From contig NZ_JBBPCL010000001.1 in assembly GCF_038039215.1 (NCBI RefSeq), positions 2,728,001 to 2,792,000 of the forward strand: a stretch of DNA of 64,000 nt, written 5' to 3'. Of the stretch, positions 1-8,333 are shown one piece after another. The DNA comes from Pseudonocardia sp. T1-2H (GTDB lineage Bacteria > Actinomycetota > Actinomycetes > Mycobacteriales > Pseudonocardiaceae). The notes beneath the pieces were generated by a model. That model searched no databases, had not been told where the DNA came from, and saw only the letters and a program-made list of their open reading frames with translations. Positions within the stretch are counted from its first letter, which is position 1. The number at the start of each line of letters is the position of its first letter. A program made the translations under genes and the position numbers.

Positions 1-389
1 GGCCGGCCCGCCGTAGTGCTGGACCAGGCCGTCGATCACGGCCCCGACGTAGCCGTACACGGCCAGCTGCACCGCGGTGTAGGTGACCAGGGCGAGGAAC
101 GCGGAGCCGAGGCCGGGCGCGTGGCCGAGCCCGCGCTGGACGTAGGCGTAGAACGCGCCGGCCTCCGGGACGTGGCGGCTCATCGCGCAGAACCCGACCG
201 CGAACAGCAGCAGGATCCCGCAGCAGAGCGCGAACGTCGTCGGGAAGGCGGCGCCGTTGCCGGCGGCGAGGCCGAGGGGGACGGTCCCGGCGATGACGGT
301 CAGCGGCGCCGCGGCGGCGACGACCATGAAGACGATGGAGCCGACGCCGAGCCGGCCGGAGAGGGTGTGCGGAGGGTCCGTGCTCATAG
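1..389 (-). CDS. APC family amino acid permease (N-terminal part, runs off window)
   Basis: Transcribed leftwards and cut by the window edge; only about 129 N-terminal residues are present, starting from the ATG at 387-389. The protein begins MSTDPPHTLSGRLGVGSIVF and shows the APC-superfamily start: a hydrophobic first helix with the helix-breaking stretch VAAAAPLTVIAGTVPLG, then a second helix, the charged loop MSRHVPEAGAFYAYV (the A/PGAxYxY element) and a third helix. Family members are 12-TM proton- or exchange-coupled amino acid/amine transporters in the plasma membrane. It is divergent from a second APC permease whose start lies 223 bp away. Substrate cannot be told from this fragment. 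Confidence 0.85.
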
Positions 390-612
390 CAGCTCCGGAT
401 GTCAGGGGATGTGGGAGGACCGTCGCCGGGTCCGGCGGGTGAGTCAAAGCACGTTCTCCCGGTCCGCGAATCGCCCGGAGGCGTGTTCCCACGGCCCGGG
501 AATCGGCCGGCGGGAATTCTCATTCGACCCGTCGTCGCTGGTCATCGCGGCGCTTCCCGCGAGTGACGTCGTCGATCTACGCTCACCAGACCCCGGTGGG
601 AGAGGAGGCCCC
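390..612. promoter_or_regulatory. Divergent intergenic region between two APC permeases
   Basis: This 223-bp spacer must hold the promoters of both divergent permease genes. I see a Shine-Dalgarno AGAGGAGG at 601-608 for the rightward gene. No convincing operator palindrome stands out. Confidence 0.5.
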
Positions 613-2046
613 ATGCGCGACAGCAGGTCGTTGCGGCTGCGGGACCGCTCGCCCGTGCACGGGCTGGCGCGCCGCCGGCTGGGGCCGCTGGAGGTCGTCG
701 CGCAGTCCGTCTCCGGGGCCGCGCCGTCCGCCGCGATGGCCGCGACCCCGGCGATCGTCGCCGCGTCCGCGGGCGGCGGGACCGTGTGGTCGTTCGCGAT
801 CGCGACCGTCCTGGCGCTGCTGATCGCGGGCTGCATCGGCCGGTTCACCCGCCGGATGGCCGCGCCCGGCGGCCTCTACAGCCTGACGGCCAAGGGGCTC
901 GCCCCCGGCGCCGCGTTCGCCTGCGGGATCGCGCTCCTGGTCGGCTACGGGCTGCTCGCCGCCGCGGCGCTCGCCGGGGTCGGCGCCTATCTCGACGCGC
1001 TGCTGGCCCGGTCCGGGCTCCCGGCCGGTCGGGTCGTGATCACGGTCGCGGTCGTGGTGGTCGGCCTGCTGGTCGGGGCGCTGGCGGTGCGCGGGGTCCG
1101 GCTGTCCGCCCGGGTGGTGTTGCTGGTCGAGAGCGTGTCGATCACGGTGATGGTGGTCGTGTTCGCGCTGCTGCTGCTCAGCGGCCCGGCGCCGGGGGCG
1201 GTCGCACCCGTGCCGGCGGCCGGCTTCGGTGGCGTGGCGGCCGGTGTCCTGCCGGCGCTCGCCGCGTTCATCGGGTTCGAGGTCGCGACGGCGCTCGGTG
1301 CCGAGGCGCGCCGGCCGTTCCGCAGCGTCCCCCGGGCGGTCGGTCTGACGGCCGCCGTCAGCGGCGTGCTGTACCTGTTCGCCGCGCAGACCCAGGTCGT
1401 CGGGTTCGCGACGACGCCCGGCGGGCTCGCCGGTCAGGCCGAGCCGGTGCTGACCCTGGCCACGGCCCGCGGCTGGTCCTGGATCCCGGCGGTGCTCGAC
1501 GCCGGCCTGATCATGTCCTTCTTCGCCTGCGCCCTGGCGACGACGACGGCCCTGGTCCGGGTGCTCTTCTCGCTGTCCCGGGACGGCGTCGCACCGCGGG
1601 CCCTCGGCAGGACCCACCCGCGCTTCCACACCCCGCACGTCGCGCTGGCCGTCGCGCTGCCCGTGGTCGTCGGGGTGCTCGCGGTGCCGGTGGCGTCCGG
1701 CGTGCCGATCGGGCTCACGCTCGTCGCCCTGCTGACGCTCGCGACCTGCGGGTTCCTCGTCGCCTACCTGCTGGTGTGCCTGGCCGCGCCGGTGTTCCTG
1801 CACCGCATCGGCGAGCTGACGTGGCCCGCGGTGGCCGCAACGGCCGTCATCGTACCGATCCTGCTGATCGTGCTCGTGGTGTTCGTCGCGGGGTCGCGGC
1901 CGGCGGTCGTCGTGCTGGCCGCGGCGGTCGCTGTGGGCGGGGCGTGGTTCGGCTGGCTGCGGCTGCGGCGCCCGGACCGGATCGCGGCCATCGGGGTGTA
2001 CGACGAGACGGTCACCGAGGACGTCCTCGGGCAGGTGGCGTCGTGA
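613..2046 (+). CDS. APC family amino acid/amine permease
   Basis: A 477-residue integral membrane transporter of normal family length. The ATG at 613 follows AGAGGAGG by four bases. The N-terminus LGPLEVVAQSVSGAAPSAAM is the typical first broken helix of the APC superfamily, followed by AAPGGLYSLTAKGLAPGAAF (PGGxY motif of helix 3) and about ten further hydrophobic segments. The region LIMSFFACALATTTALVRVLFSLSRDG matches the conserved family segment with RxLFxLxRDG. The last codons QVAS-TGA overlap a GTG that opens a chain of two 38-nt repeat units leading into the IclR gene, so the permease and the regulator are probably one translationally coupled operon. Substrate unknown. Confidence 0.9.
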   Translation: MRDSRSLRLRDRSPVHGLARRRLGPLEVVAQSVSGAAPSAAMAATPAIVAASAGGGTVWSFAIATVLALLIAGCIGRFTRRMAAPGGLYSLTAKGLAPGAAFACGIALLVGYGLLAAAALAGVGAYLDALLARSGLPAGRVVITVAVVVVGLLVGALAVRGVRLSARVVLLVESVSITVMVVVFALLLLSGPAPGAVAPVPAAGFGGVAAGVLPALAAFIGFEVATALGAEARRPFRSVPRAVGLTAAVSGVLYLFAAQTQVVGFATTPGGLAGQAEPVLTLATARGWSWIPAVLDAGLIMSFFACALATTTALVRVLFSLSRDGVAPRALGRTHPRFHTPHVALAVALPVVVGVLAVPVASGVPIGLTLVALLTLATCGFLVAYLLVCLAAPVFLHRIGELTWPAVAATAVIVPILLIVLVVFVAGSRPAVVVLAAAVAVGGAWFGWLRLRRPDRIAAIGVYDETVTEDVLGQVAS

Positions 2047-2084
2047 CCGCCGACGTGCGTCCTCCCGCGAAGGCGGCGTCGTGA
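2043..2084 (+). CDS. Micro-ORF 1 of coupled repeat array (13 codons)
   Basis: GTG at 2043 overlapping the permease stop; encodes VTADVRPPAKAAS and stops at TGA 2082-2084, which overlaps the next GTG. Probably a translational relay or leader rather than a functional peptide. Whether it is translated is inference. Confidence 0.35.
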   Translation: MTADVRPPAKAAS

Positions 2085-2122
2085 CCGCCGACGTGCGTCC
2101 TCCCGCGGAGGCGGCGTCGTGA
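2081..2122 (+). CDS. Micro-ORF 2 of coupled repeat array (13 codons)
   Basis: Exact-period copy of the preceding micro-ORF, encoding VTADVRPPAEAAS. Its TGA (2120-2122) overlaps the GTG start of the IclR regulator, and the GGAGG inside it would serve as the ribosome site for that gene. Confidence 0.35.
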   Translation: MTADVRPPAEAAS

Positions 2123-2862
2123 CCGCTCCCGTTCCCCTGTCGGGCCGGCAGCCGCGCGCCGTGCGCAGCGCGCTCGCTGTGCTGGAGGAGGTCGTCGCGA
2201 CCGGCCCCGGGGTGACGGCGAAGGAGATCTCCGCGGCGCTCAAGCTGCCGCAGGCCACGACCTACCGGCTGCTGAACCTGCTGGTCGGGGAGGAGTACCT
2301 GGTCCGGCTGCCGGACCTGAAGGGGTTCGCGCTGGGCCGCCGCGCCGCCCGGCTCGCCGTCCCCGTCGTGACGACACCGCCCACCGCCGCCCGCGCCGTC
2401 GTCGATCATCTCCGGGGGCTGGTCCGGTGGGGCGTGCACCTGGCGTCGTTCGGCTCCGGCCAGGTAGTGCTGGTCGACCCGGATCCGGACCATCCGCCGA
2501 GCGACGCCGCGCTGCTCGCCCGGTACCCGCAGGTCTCCGCGCTCGGGCGGTTGCTGCTGGCGGAGCAGGCGGACTGGCGGGCGCTGGTGCGGGAGCTTCG
2601 TGTGTTCACCGAGCACACGGTGTCCGGGACCGCGGAGCTCGCGATCACGCTGGGCGTGGTCGCGCGCGAGGGGATCGCCCGGCAGTGCGGCGAGCTGCGC
2701 GCGGACCGCGGCTGCCTCGCGGTCCCGGTACGGGCGCCGGACGGGCGGCTGGTCGCGGGTCTGGCTCTGTCCGGTCCGGCACACCGGGTCGCGGAGCCGA
2801 ACCCGGAGCTCGTCGAGCTGCTTCGGGAGCACGCCGAGCGGCTCTCACCCCTCCTGGGCTGA
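2119..2862 (+). CDS. IclR family transcriptional regulator
   Basis: A 247-residue regulator. An N-terminal winged helix-turn-helix (about residues 15-75; TAKEISAALKLPQATTYRLLNLL is the recognition region) precedes an effector-binding domain ending in GLALSGPAHR and the family-typical C-terminal helix. The size fits the IclR family. The GTG start at 2119 is set by the GTGA overlap with the last 38-nt unit and by GGAGG at 2106-2110. Position just after the permease suggests it controls uptake or use of that permease's substrate; the ligand is unknown. Confidence 0.92.
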   Translation: MTAPVPLSGRQPRAVRSALAVLEEVVATGPGVTAKEISAALKLPQATTYRLLNLLVGEEYLVRLPDLKGFALGRRAARLAVPVVTTPPTAARAVVDHLRGLVRWGVHLASFGSGQVVLVDPDPDHPPSDAALLARYPQVSALGRLLLAEQADWRALVRELRVFTEHTVSGTAELAITLGVVAREGIARQCGELRADRGCLAVPVRAPDGRLVAGLALSGPAHRVAEPNPELVELLREHAERLSPLLG

Positions 2863-2936
2863 TGTGGTGGCCGGGTAGGTCCCGTCATCGGTTCGTAGCG
2901 CCGAGGTGATGGCCGACGCGATCGGGTGCCGTATCC

Positions 2937-3176
2937 ATGGAAGACATGGCCCCCGACGTCCTGACGCCGACCGCGAGTGCGCGCTCCGCCGCGATCGCCG
3001 ATCTGCTCGACGCGCTCGAGGTTCTGCTGGGCACCTACCGTGAGCTGCCCGAACGCGAACGGGAGCGGCGTCGCTCCGTGGATGCCGAGCGGATCACCGG
3101 CGAGCTGGCGCTGCTGTTGAGCACCACGCGCTCGCGGCTGTCCTCGACGTTCGAGCGGCGCGGCCCGGGCGCCTGA
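2937..3176 (+). CDS. Small hypothetical protein
   Basis: A 79-residue ORF (or 76 from the ATG at 2946) with a strongly charged, helix-forming composition: a hydrophobic stretch IADLLDALEVLLGTYREL, then ERERERRR, then another amphipathic helix. No domain is recognised. There is no clear Shine-Dalgarno. GC-rich third positions support coding, but it could be spurious. It stands alone between the IclR gene and the MFS gene. Confidence 0.4.
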   Translation: MEDMAPDVLTPTASARSAAIADLLDALEVLLGTYRELPERERERRRSVDAERITGELALLLSTTRSRLSSTFERRGPGA

Positions 3177-3262
3177 CGCCGACCGCCCGGCGGCCGCCGT
3201 CCCGGGCAGGTCCGCCGACCCCGGTACGGCGCGGTCGTCGCGCGCAAGGCACTCTGTCGGGG

Positions 3263-4456
3263 ATGAGCATCGCGGCCCGGGAACTGAGCCCTGCCGGGTT
3301 GCGCCGGGTGCTCGCCGTCCTCTGCGTCACCGAGGTGACCAGCTGGGGCGTCCTCTACTACGCCTTCCCGGTGCTCGCGCCGTCGATCGCGGCGGACACC
3401 GGCTGGTCCGTCGGCGAGACCACCGCCGCATTCTCACTCGGGCTCGTCGTGTCCGCACTGCTCGGGATCCCGGCCGGGCGGCTGCTCGATCGTCGCGGTC
3501 CCCGGCTCCTGATGACCACCTGCTCCGCGCTCGCCGTCCCCGCCGTCGGCGGTATCGCGCTCGCCGGATCGCTGCCCCTGTTCTTCGCCGCCTGGGTACT
3601 CGCGGGCGTGGCGATGGCGGGGACGCTCTACCCGCCGGCCTTCGCGGCGCTGACCCGCTGGTGGGGGAGCCGCCGGGTCACCGCGCTCACCGCCCTCACG
3701 CTCCTCGCTGGTCTGTCCAGCACCGTCTTCGCGCCGCTGACCGCGACCCTGCTGGGGCATCTCGGCTGGCGGGACACCTATCTCGTGCTGGCCGTGGTGC
3801 TCGGGGTGATCACGATCCCGGCCCACCTGCTCGGCCTGCGGGGCCCGTGGCCGGTGGCCGAACCGTCGCCCGCGAGGGGCACCCCCGACTCGATCGTCCG
3901 CAGCCGGCCGTTCGTGTTGCTCGTCGTGGCCGTCGGACTGGGGGCGTTCACCGCGTTCGCGGTGGTGGTGAACCAGGTGCCGCTGCTGATCGACCGGGGG
4001 CTCTCGACGACCGCGGCGGCGTGGGCACTCGGGCTCGGCGGCGTCGGGCAGGTCCTCGGGCGGCTCGGCTACGGGCGGCTGGCGGCGATCGCGCCCCGGC
4101 CCCGGGCGATCCTGATCCTCGGCCTCATGGGGGCGACGACGGCGGGGCTCGGCCTGCTGCCGGGGCCGGTCGGCCTGCTCGTCGCCATGGCGATGCTGAC
4201 CGGCGCGGCCCGGGGGGTCTTCACGTTGCTGCAGGCCACGGCGGTGAGCGATCGCTGGGGCACCGAGCACTACGGGCGGCTCGGCGGGATCCTGTCCGCG
4301 CCCGCGATGGTCGCGACGGCGGTCGCGCCCTGGGCCGGGGCTGTGCTGGCCGGGGCACTGGGCGGGTATCCGGCGCTGTTCCTGCTGCTGGCGGCGGTGG
4401 CGGTGGTCGCGGCCCTGCTGGCGGCCGGCACCGGCGTGGAGGATCGAGGATCGTGA
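3263..4456 (+). CDS. MFS transporter
   Basis: A 397-residue 12-TM major facilitator. Early residues [25 protein letters not shown] form helix 1 and its loop; [17 protein letters not shown] is the MFS loop 2-3 signature (GxxxDRxGRR type). The second half begins after a short loop near residue 205. YALRGYGRLA-like loop [15 protein letters not shown] is the 8-9 counterpart. The N-terminal WGxxYYAFPV pattern resembles oxalate/formate-antiporter-like and other monocarboxylate MFS proteins. ATG at 3263, weak ribosome site. Not obviously in an operon. Substrate unknown. Confidence 0.88.
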   Translation: MSIAARELSPAGLRRVLAVLCVTEVTSWGVLYYAFPVLAPSIAADTGWSVGETTAAFSLGLVVSALLGIPAGRLLDRRGPRLLMTTCSALAVPAVGGIALAGSLPLFFAAWVLAGVAMAGTLYPPAFAALTRWWGSRRVTALTALTLLAGLSSTVFAPLTATLLGHLGWRDTYLVLAVVLGVITIPAHLLGLRGPWPVAEPSPARGTPDSIVRSRPFVLLVVAVGLGAFTAFAVVVNQVPLLIDRGLSTTAAAWALGLGGVGQVLGRLGYGRLAAIAPRPRAILILGLMGATTAGLGLLPGPVGLLVAMAMLTGAARGVFTLLQATAVSDRWGTEHYGRLGGILSAPAMVATAVAPWAGAVLAGALGGYPALFLLLAAVAVVAALLAAGTGVEDRGS

Positions 4457-4517
4457 TCGTCACCGGGGCGTAGGGTGCAGCGCGTCCATCGGGCCCTTCG
4501 TCCTGCCAGGAGCGTGT

Positions 4518-5318
4518 GTGACCCAGGAACTGCGCGCGGACTGCAGCCGCTGCGCGGGGCTGTGCTGCGTGGCCCCGGCGTTCGCGCGGTCGTCGGACTT
4601 CGCCGTCGACAAGCCCGCCGGGCAGGCCTGCGGGAACCTGCAGCAGGACTTCCGGTGCGGCATCCACGCGGACCTGCGGAGCAGCGGGTTCACCGGCTGC
4701 ACCGTGTTCGACTGCTTCGGCGCGGGCCAGCAGGTCACCCAGGTGACGTTCGGCGGGGACGACTGGCGCGCGACGCCCGCGCTCGCGCCGGGCATGTTCG
4801 CGGCCTTCTCGACCATGCGCCAGCTCCACGAGCTGCGCTGGTACCTGACCGAGGCGCTCGCGCGGGACGAGGCGGCGTCGCTGCACGCGGACCTCGGCGT
4901 GCTGCTCGCCGAGACCGAGGACCTCTGCGCGCGGGACGCCGCGACACTGGCGCAGGTCGACGTGCCGGGCCACCGCGGGAAGGTGAACGAGCTGCTCCTG
5001 CAGACCGGCGAGCTGGTGCGCGCGGCGGTCCCGGGCCGGACGCAGGACCGGCGGGGCGCGGACATGATCGGCAAGAAGCTGCGCAAGGCGGACCTGCGCG
5101 GCGCGAACCTGCGCGGGGCCTACCTGATCGGCGCCGACCTCCGGGGCGCGGACCTGCGCCGCGCGGAGCTCATCGGCGCGGACCTGCGCGGCGCGGACCT
5201 GTGCGGCGCGGACCTCACGGACTGCCTCTTCCTCACCCGGTTCCAGGTCAACGCCGCCCGTGGCGACGCCGCCACGCGGCTCCCCGCCGCGTTGAGCCGG
5301 CCCCCGCACTGGCGATGA
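4518..5318 (+). CDS. Pentapeptide-repeat protein with N-terminal Cys cluster
   Basis: A 266-residue protein with two modules. The N-terminus has cysteines at 9, 12, 16, 17, 38, 47, 61 and 66 (CSRCAGLCC, then FRCGIH and CTVFDCFG), a pattern fit for a metal or Fe-S site. The middle is helical. Residues about 190-240 are pentapeptide repeats of the A(D/N)LRG type ([19 protein letters not shown]) predicted to form a right-handed quadrilateral beta-helix. Start GTG at 4518 behind CCAGGAG; two other GTGs lie 2 and 4 bases upstream out of frame. Similar proteins are common in actinomycetes but their function is not established. Confidence 0.85.
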   Translation: MTQELRADCSRCAGLCCVAPAFARSSDFAVDKPAGQACGNLQQDFRCGIHADLRSSGFTGCTVFDCFGAGQQVTQVTFGGDDWRATPALAPGMFAAFSTMRQLHELRWYLTEALARDEAASLHADLGVLLAETEDLCARDAATLAQVDVPGHRGKVNELLLQTGELVRAAVPGRTQDRRGADMIGKKLRKADLRGANLRGAYLIGADLRGADLRRAELIGADLRGADLCGADLTDCLFLTRFQVNAARGDAATRLPAALSRPPHWR

Positions 5319-5336
5319 CCCGGGGCGCCTCCGGCG

Positions 5337-5382
5337 CCCGTGCGCGGAAGACGTCGCCCCGGCAACGGTTTCCGCGCACGGG
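5337..5382. terminator. Bidirectional hairpin between convergent genes
   Basis: A 13-bp perfect inverted repeat, CCCGTGCGCGGAA at 5337-5349 and its complement at 5370-5382, separated by 20 bases. It sits between the convergent ends of the pentapeptide gene and the TIM-barrel gene. Confidence 0.6.
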
Positions 5383-5387
5383 GGGCG

Positions 5388-6260
5388 TCAGCCGTGGAGG
5401 ACGGTCCGGAGGTTCTCCACGCTGGTGTGCACGTCCGCGACCGGGCCCTCGTCCGTCGGCTCCTCGGTCAGGATCGTGTCCTGCTCCAGGACGTACCAGC
5501 CCTCGTAGCCCTGCGCGCGCAGGTGCCCGACGATGGCGGGGAAGTCCACGTCACCCGTGCCGAGCGGCCGGTACATGCCCTCCCGGACAGCCTCGGTGTA
5601 GCTGCGCCGCCCGTCCTGGACCTGCCGCGCCAGCCCCAGGTCGACGTCCTTGAAGTGGGTGTGCGCGATCCGCTCCGGCGCCTGCCGGGTCAGCTCCGCG
5701 GGGTCGGTGCCGCCGATCAGCAGGTGCCCGGTGTCGAGGCACAGCGAGACCGACGAGCCCTCGAGGACCCGCCGCACCTCGTCGCCGTTCTCGACCATCG
5801 TGCCGACGTGCGGGTGCAGCACCGCGAGCACCTCGTGCGCGGCCGCGACCTCGGTGAGCCGGTCCAGGTTGGCGAGCAGCGTGGCCCACCCGGTCTCGTC
5901 GAGGTCGGGGCGGGAGTCGTAGCCGTCGGCGCCACTGATCGCGGAGAGCACGAGCGTGTCCGCGTCCGACGCCTTGTAGCTCGCCAGCAGCCGCTCGACG
6001 GCCGGCACCGGGTCGTGCGACGGCACGTGCAGCAGGAGCGGGGTGAAGCCGCCCACCGCCTCGAGACGGTGCCGCTCGAGCACCGCCGCCATGTCCGACG
6101 GGTCCGGCGGCAGGAAGCCGTCCGGCCCGAACTCGGTGGCGACGAGCCCGACCTCGGTCATCTCGCGGAGCACACGCTCCGGGGTGAGCTGGTGGCCCCA
6201 GCCCGGTACCTCGCAGACGCCCCAGGAGATGGGGGCGCCGGCGATCCGCGCAGTCGTCAT
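5388..6260 (-). CDS. TIM-barrel sugar isomerase/epimerase (IolE/xylose-isomerase-like)
   Basis: A 290-residue AP-endonuclease-2-type TIM barrel. The start IAGAPISWGVCEVPGWG followed by EMTEVGLVATEFGPDGFLP is the strand 1-2 pattern of IolE/inosose dehydratase-like enzymes. Metal-ligand candidates are Glu in TEFG, the His of VLHPHVGT, the CLDTGHL motif, IAHTHFKDVD and the C-terminal YVLEQDT. ATG at 6260 is preferred, because AGGTG lies just upstream and the SDR gene ends 13 bp before; an ATG at 6281 would overlap that gene. Last gene of a three-gene operon with the SDR and PhyH genes, probably acting on a cyclitol or sugar acid. Exact reaction unknown. Confidence 0.85.
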   Translation of the reverse strand: MTTARIAGAPISWGVCEVPGWGHQLTPERVLREMTEVGLVATEFGPDGFLPPDPSDMAAVLERHRLEAVGGFTPLLLHVPSHDPVPAVERLLASYKASDADTLVLSAISGADGYDSRPDLDETGWATLLANLDRLTEVAAAHEVLAVLHPHVGTMVENGDEVRRVLEGSSVSLCLDTGHLLIGGTDPAELTRQAPERIAHTHFKDVDLGLARQVQDGRRSYTEAVREGMYRPLGTGDVDFPAIVGHLRAQGYEGWYVLEQDTILTEEPTDEGPVADVHTSVENLRTVLHG

Positions 6261-6273
6261 GGGCCGACACCTC

Positions 6274-7032
6274 TCAGTCATGGGCACCCACGACGGCCTG
6301 GTCCCAGTCCAGGACGGACCCGGTGACCACGCCGCTGCGGGCGGACAGCAGGAAAACGATCATGTCGGCGATCTCGTCGGGGTCGGCCAGCCGCCCGAGC
6401 GGGAGCTTCTTCGCGGCCTGCTCGCGCCAGTCGTCGCCCGCGCCGTGGAACTCGCGCTGGGTGGCGTCCTCGCCGTCGGTGTCCGTCCAGCCGATGTCCA
6501 GGCCGTTGATCCGGATCCGGTCGCCGCGGTGCGCGTAGGCCGCGTTCCTGGTCAGCCCCGCGAGCCCGGCCTTCGCGGCGACGTACGGCGCGAGGACAGG
6601 CGCGCCGCCCCGGCGGGCCTCGGAGATGACGTTGACGATCGCGCCGGGCTCGCCGCGCCGCACCATGTCCGCGACGACGGCCTGCATCAGGAAGAACGGC
6701 CCGCGCAGGTTGACGGCCATGTGCGCGTCGAACAGCTCCGGCGTGGTGTTCAGCAGCGTGCCCCGCGACGTCAGGCCGGCCGCGTTGACCAGCCCGTCGA
6801 CCCGGCCGAACTCGGCGACGACCGCGTCCACCGCGGTCCGGACCTGTGCGACGTCGGCGACGTCGCACGGCACGTAGCGGCCGCCGAACTCGGCCGCCAC
6901 CTTCTCGCCCTGCTCGCGCCGGCGCCCCGTGACCACGACGGACGCGCCCTCGCGGGCCGCCGCCCGGGCCGCCGACGCGCCGACCCCGGACGTTCCCCCG
7001 CTGACCAGGACGACCCTTCCCTGAAGCATCAT
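6274..7032 (-). CDS. SDR family NAD(P)-dependent oxidoreductase
   Basis: A 252-residue short-chain dehydrogenase. It has the Rossmann motif VSGGTSGVGASAA (TGxxxGxG type), the NAG motif as VNAAG, the catalytic Ser in IVNVISEA, and YVAAK carrying the catalytic Tyr and Lys. Start ATGATG at 7032/7029 overlaps the TGA of the PhyH gene, so the two are translationally coupled. Likely oxidises or reduces a sugar/polyol intermediate made by the neighbouring enzymes. The substrate is not determinable from sequence. Confidence 0.92.
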   Translation of the reverse strand: MMLQGRVVLVSGGTSGVGASAARAAAREGASVVVTGRRREQGEKVAAEFGGRYVPCDVADVAQVRTAVDAVVAEFGRVDGLVNAAGLTSRGTLLNTTPELFDAHMAVNLRGPFFLMQAVVADMVRRGEPGAIVNVISEARRGGAPVLAPYVAAKAGLAGLTRNAAYAHRGDRIRINGLDIGWTDTDGEDATQREFHGAGDDWREQAAKKLPLGRLADPDEIADMIVFLLSARSGVVTGSVLDWDQAVVGAHD

Positions 7033-8231
7033 CCGTGCCGCCGCGCGGTGTGCTCGGCCAGCGTCGCGGCGAACCGCGCGTCGTCCCAGCCCTCGGCCAC
7101 CGCGGCGCGGAGCAGGTCCGCCTGGGAGGGCGGGGCCAGTCCGTCGACGGGCGGGTCCCGGTCGAGGTCGGTGGGGAACGCGTAGCCCTCGGCGGACGCC
7201 GCGACCACGTTCGCCAGCGCGCGCTCCGACGCCCCCGCGTCCCGGAGGCGGCGGAGTGCCGGCAGGACGGCCGTGCTGACCCGCGCCCGGTCCACGGACT
7301 CCATCGCGCGTCCGAACGCCGACGACACCTGGAGCAGGTTGGCCATCCGGCGGACGTCGGCGGTGCGGTTCGTCCCGGCGCCGTGCAGGAGGGCCGGGTT
7401 GAAGAACACGGCGTCGCCCTTGGCGAGCGGCAGCTGCACGTGGCGGGCCTGGAAGTACTCGCGGAACTCCTCGCGGTCTGCCACCAGGTAGCCGTACGGG
7501 TACTTCTGCGAGTGCGGCAGGTACAGCGTCGGGCCGCTCTCCAGCGGCATGTCGACGTGCGCGACCGCGCCCTGCAGGGTCAGGGCCGGGGTGAGCCGGT
7601 GGATGTGCGCGGCGTAGCGCGCGGCACCCGCCGTGGTCTGGAAGCCGAGGTGGTAGTCCCGGTGCGGGCTCTGCGCCGCGCCGCCGGGGTTCACGACGTT
7701 GACCTGGGACGTCACCTGGTAGTCCGGACCGAGCCACCCGTCGCAGACGAGCGCGAGCGCGTCGTTCGCGTAGTACGCCGCGAAGGCGTCCGGGTCCGCG
7801 ACGGCCAGCTTCTCCAGCGCGTTCCAGACCCGGTCGTTGCTGCCCGCGGCCGCGAAGTGGTCCCCGGCGACGGCGCCCGAGGCGCGCTGGGCCTCGATCA
7901 GCCCGCGGAACGCCTCGGAGACCCGGTCGACGACGGCGGGCTCGAAGGCTCCGGCCAGCACGACGATCCCGGGCCCGTCGAGCAGCGCGTGCACGACCTC
8001 GGCCGCGGCGTCCCGGCGGTCCCCGCCGGCGAGGGCCCGGGCGGCGTACACCGGAACGCCGCGGACGATCTCCGCGCGCGGGTACTCGTCCGGATCGGTC
8101 TCCTGTTCGACGACCGCGCGCAGGTCCTCGAGCCGGGCGTCCGCCGGATCGAGCCAGGCCGCGGCGGGCCGGGAGGTGTCGGACGCAGTGGTGCCGGGCC
8201 GCAGACCCGGCGGCCGGACGGAGCCGGTCAT
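7029..8231 (-). CDS. Phytanoyl-CoA dioxygenase (PhyH) family Fe(II)/2-oxoglutarate enzyme
   Basis: A 400-residue non-haem iron dioxygenase. The HxD of the metal triad is visible in SPHRDYHLGF, the distal His in PALLHGAGTNRT and the 2-oxoglutarate-binding Arg in the following VRRM. The jelly-roll core runs from about residue 95 to 310, with a helical tail. It is the first gene of the leftward operon with the SDR and TIM-barrel genes; ATG at 8231 follows AGGAGG. The 14-bp LacI-type palindrome at 8268-8281 lies just upstream, so it is probably repressed by the divergent LacI regulator. Family members hydroxylate varied small molecules; the substrate here is unknown. Confidence 0.88.
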   Translation of the reverse strand: MTGSVRPPGLRPGTTASDTSRPAAAWLDPADARLEDLRAVVEQETDPDEYPRAEIVRGVPVYAARALAGGDRRDAAAEVVHALLDGPGIVVLAGAFEPAVVDRVSEAFRGLIEAQRASGAVAGDHFAAAGSNDRVWNALEKLAVADPDAFAAYYANDALALVCDGWLGPDYQVTSQVNVVNPGGAAQSPHRDYHLGFQTTAGAARYAAHIHRLTPALTLQGAVAHVDMPLESGPTLYLPHSQKYPYGYLVADREEFREYFQARHVQLPLAKGDAVFFNPALLHGAGTNRTADVRRMANLLQVSSAFGRAMESVDRARVSTAVLPALRRLRDAGASERALANVVAASAEGYAFPTDLDRDPPVDGLAPPSQADLLRAAVAEGWDDARFAATLAEHTARRHG

Positions 8232-8267
8232 CGTGAACCTCCTGGAAGATGGCGGTGGCGCTGGGAC

Positions 8268-8281
8268 TTAAAGCGCTTTAA
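8268..8281. promoter_or_regulatory. LacI-type operator
   Basis: TTAAAGCGCTTTAA is a perfect 14-bp palindrome centred on CG, the classic half-site pattern of LacI/GalR regulators. It lies between the divergent PhyH operon and the LacI gene, 36 bp and 52 bp from their starts, and is AT-rich in a very GC-rich context. Confidence 0.85.
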
Positions 8282-8333
8282 CCTTCACTATGGTGAGGCG
8301 AGCGGGAAGATCGTGTCAAGGGGGTCCGAGGGG

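Larger units (their letters stand above)
2043..2122 (+). repeat. Tandem 38-nt units encoding 13-codon micro-ORFs at an operon junction
   Basis: Two near-identical 38-bp units start at GTG codons 2043 and 2081; the third GTG at 2119 is the start of the IclR gene. Each unit reads as 13 codons plus TGA, and each TGA overlaps the next GTG (GTGA). The first GTG also overlaps the permease stop. Unit peptides are VTADVRPPAKAAS and VTADVRPPAEAAS; the units differ by one base. The second unit carries GGAGG nine bases before the IclR GTG, with CCTCC just ahead of it (CCTCC-CGC-GGAGG), which could hide the ribosome site in a small hairpin. A related pair occurs at 38983-39062. Confidence 0.9.

Noticed and set aside
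583..2832. 749-codon antisense open frame over the permease and IclR genes
   Set aside because: Arg/Pro/His-rich composition of a frame shadow in high-GC DNA; the sense genes have clear family motifs.
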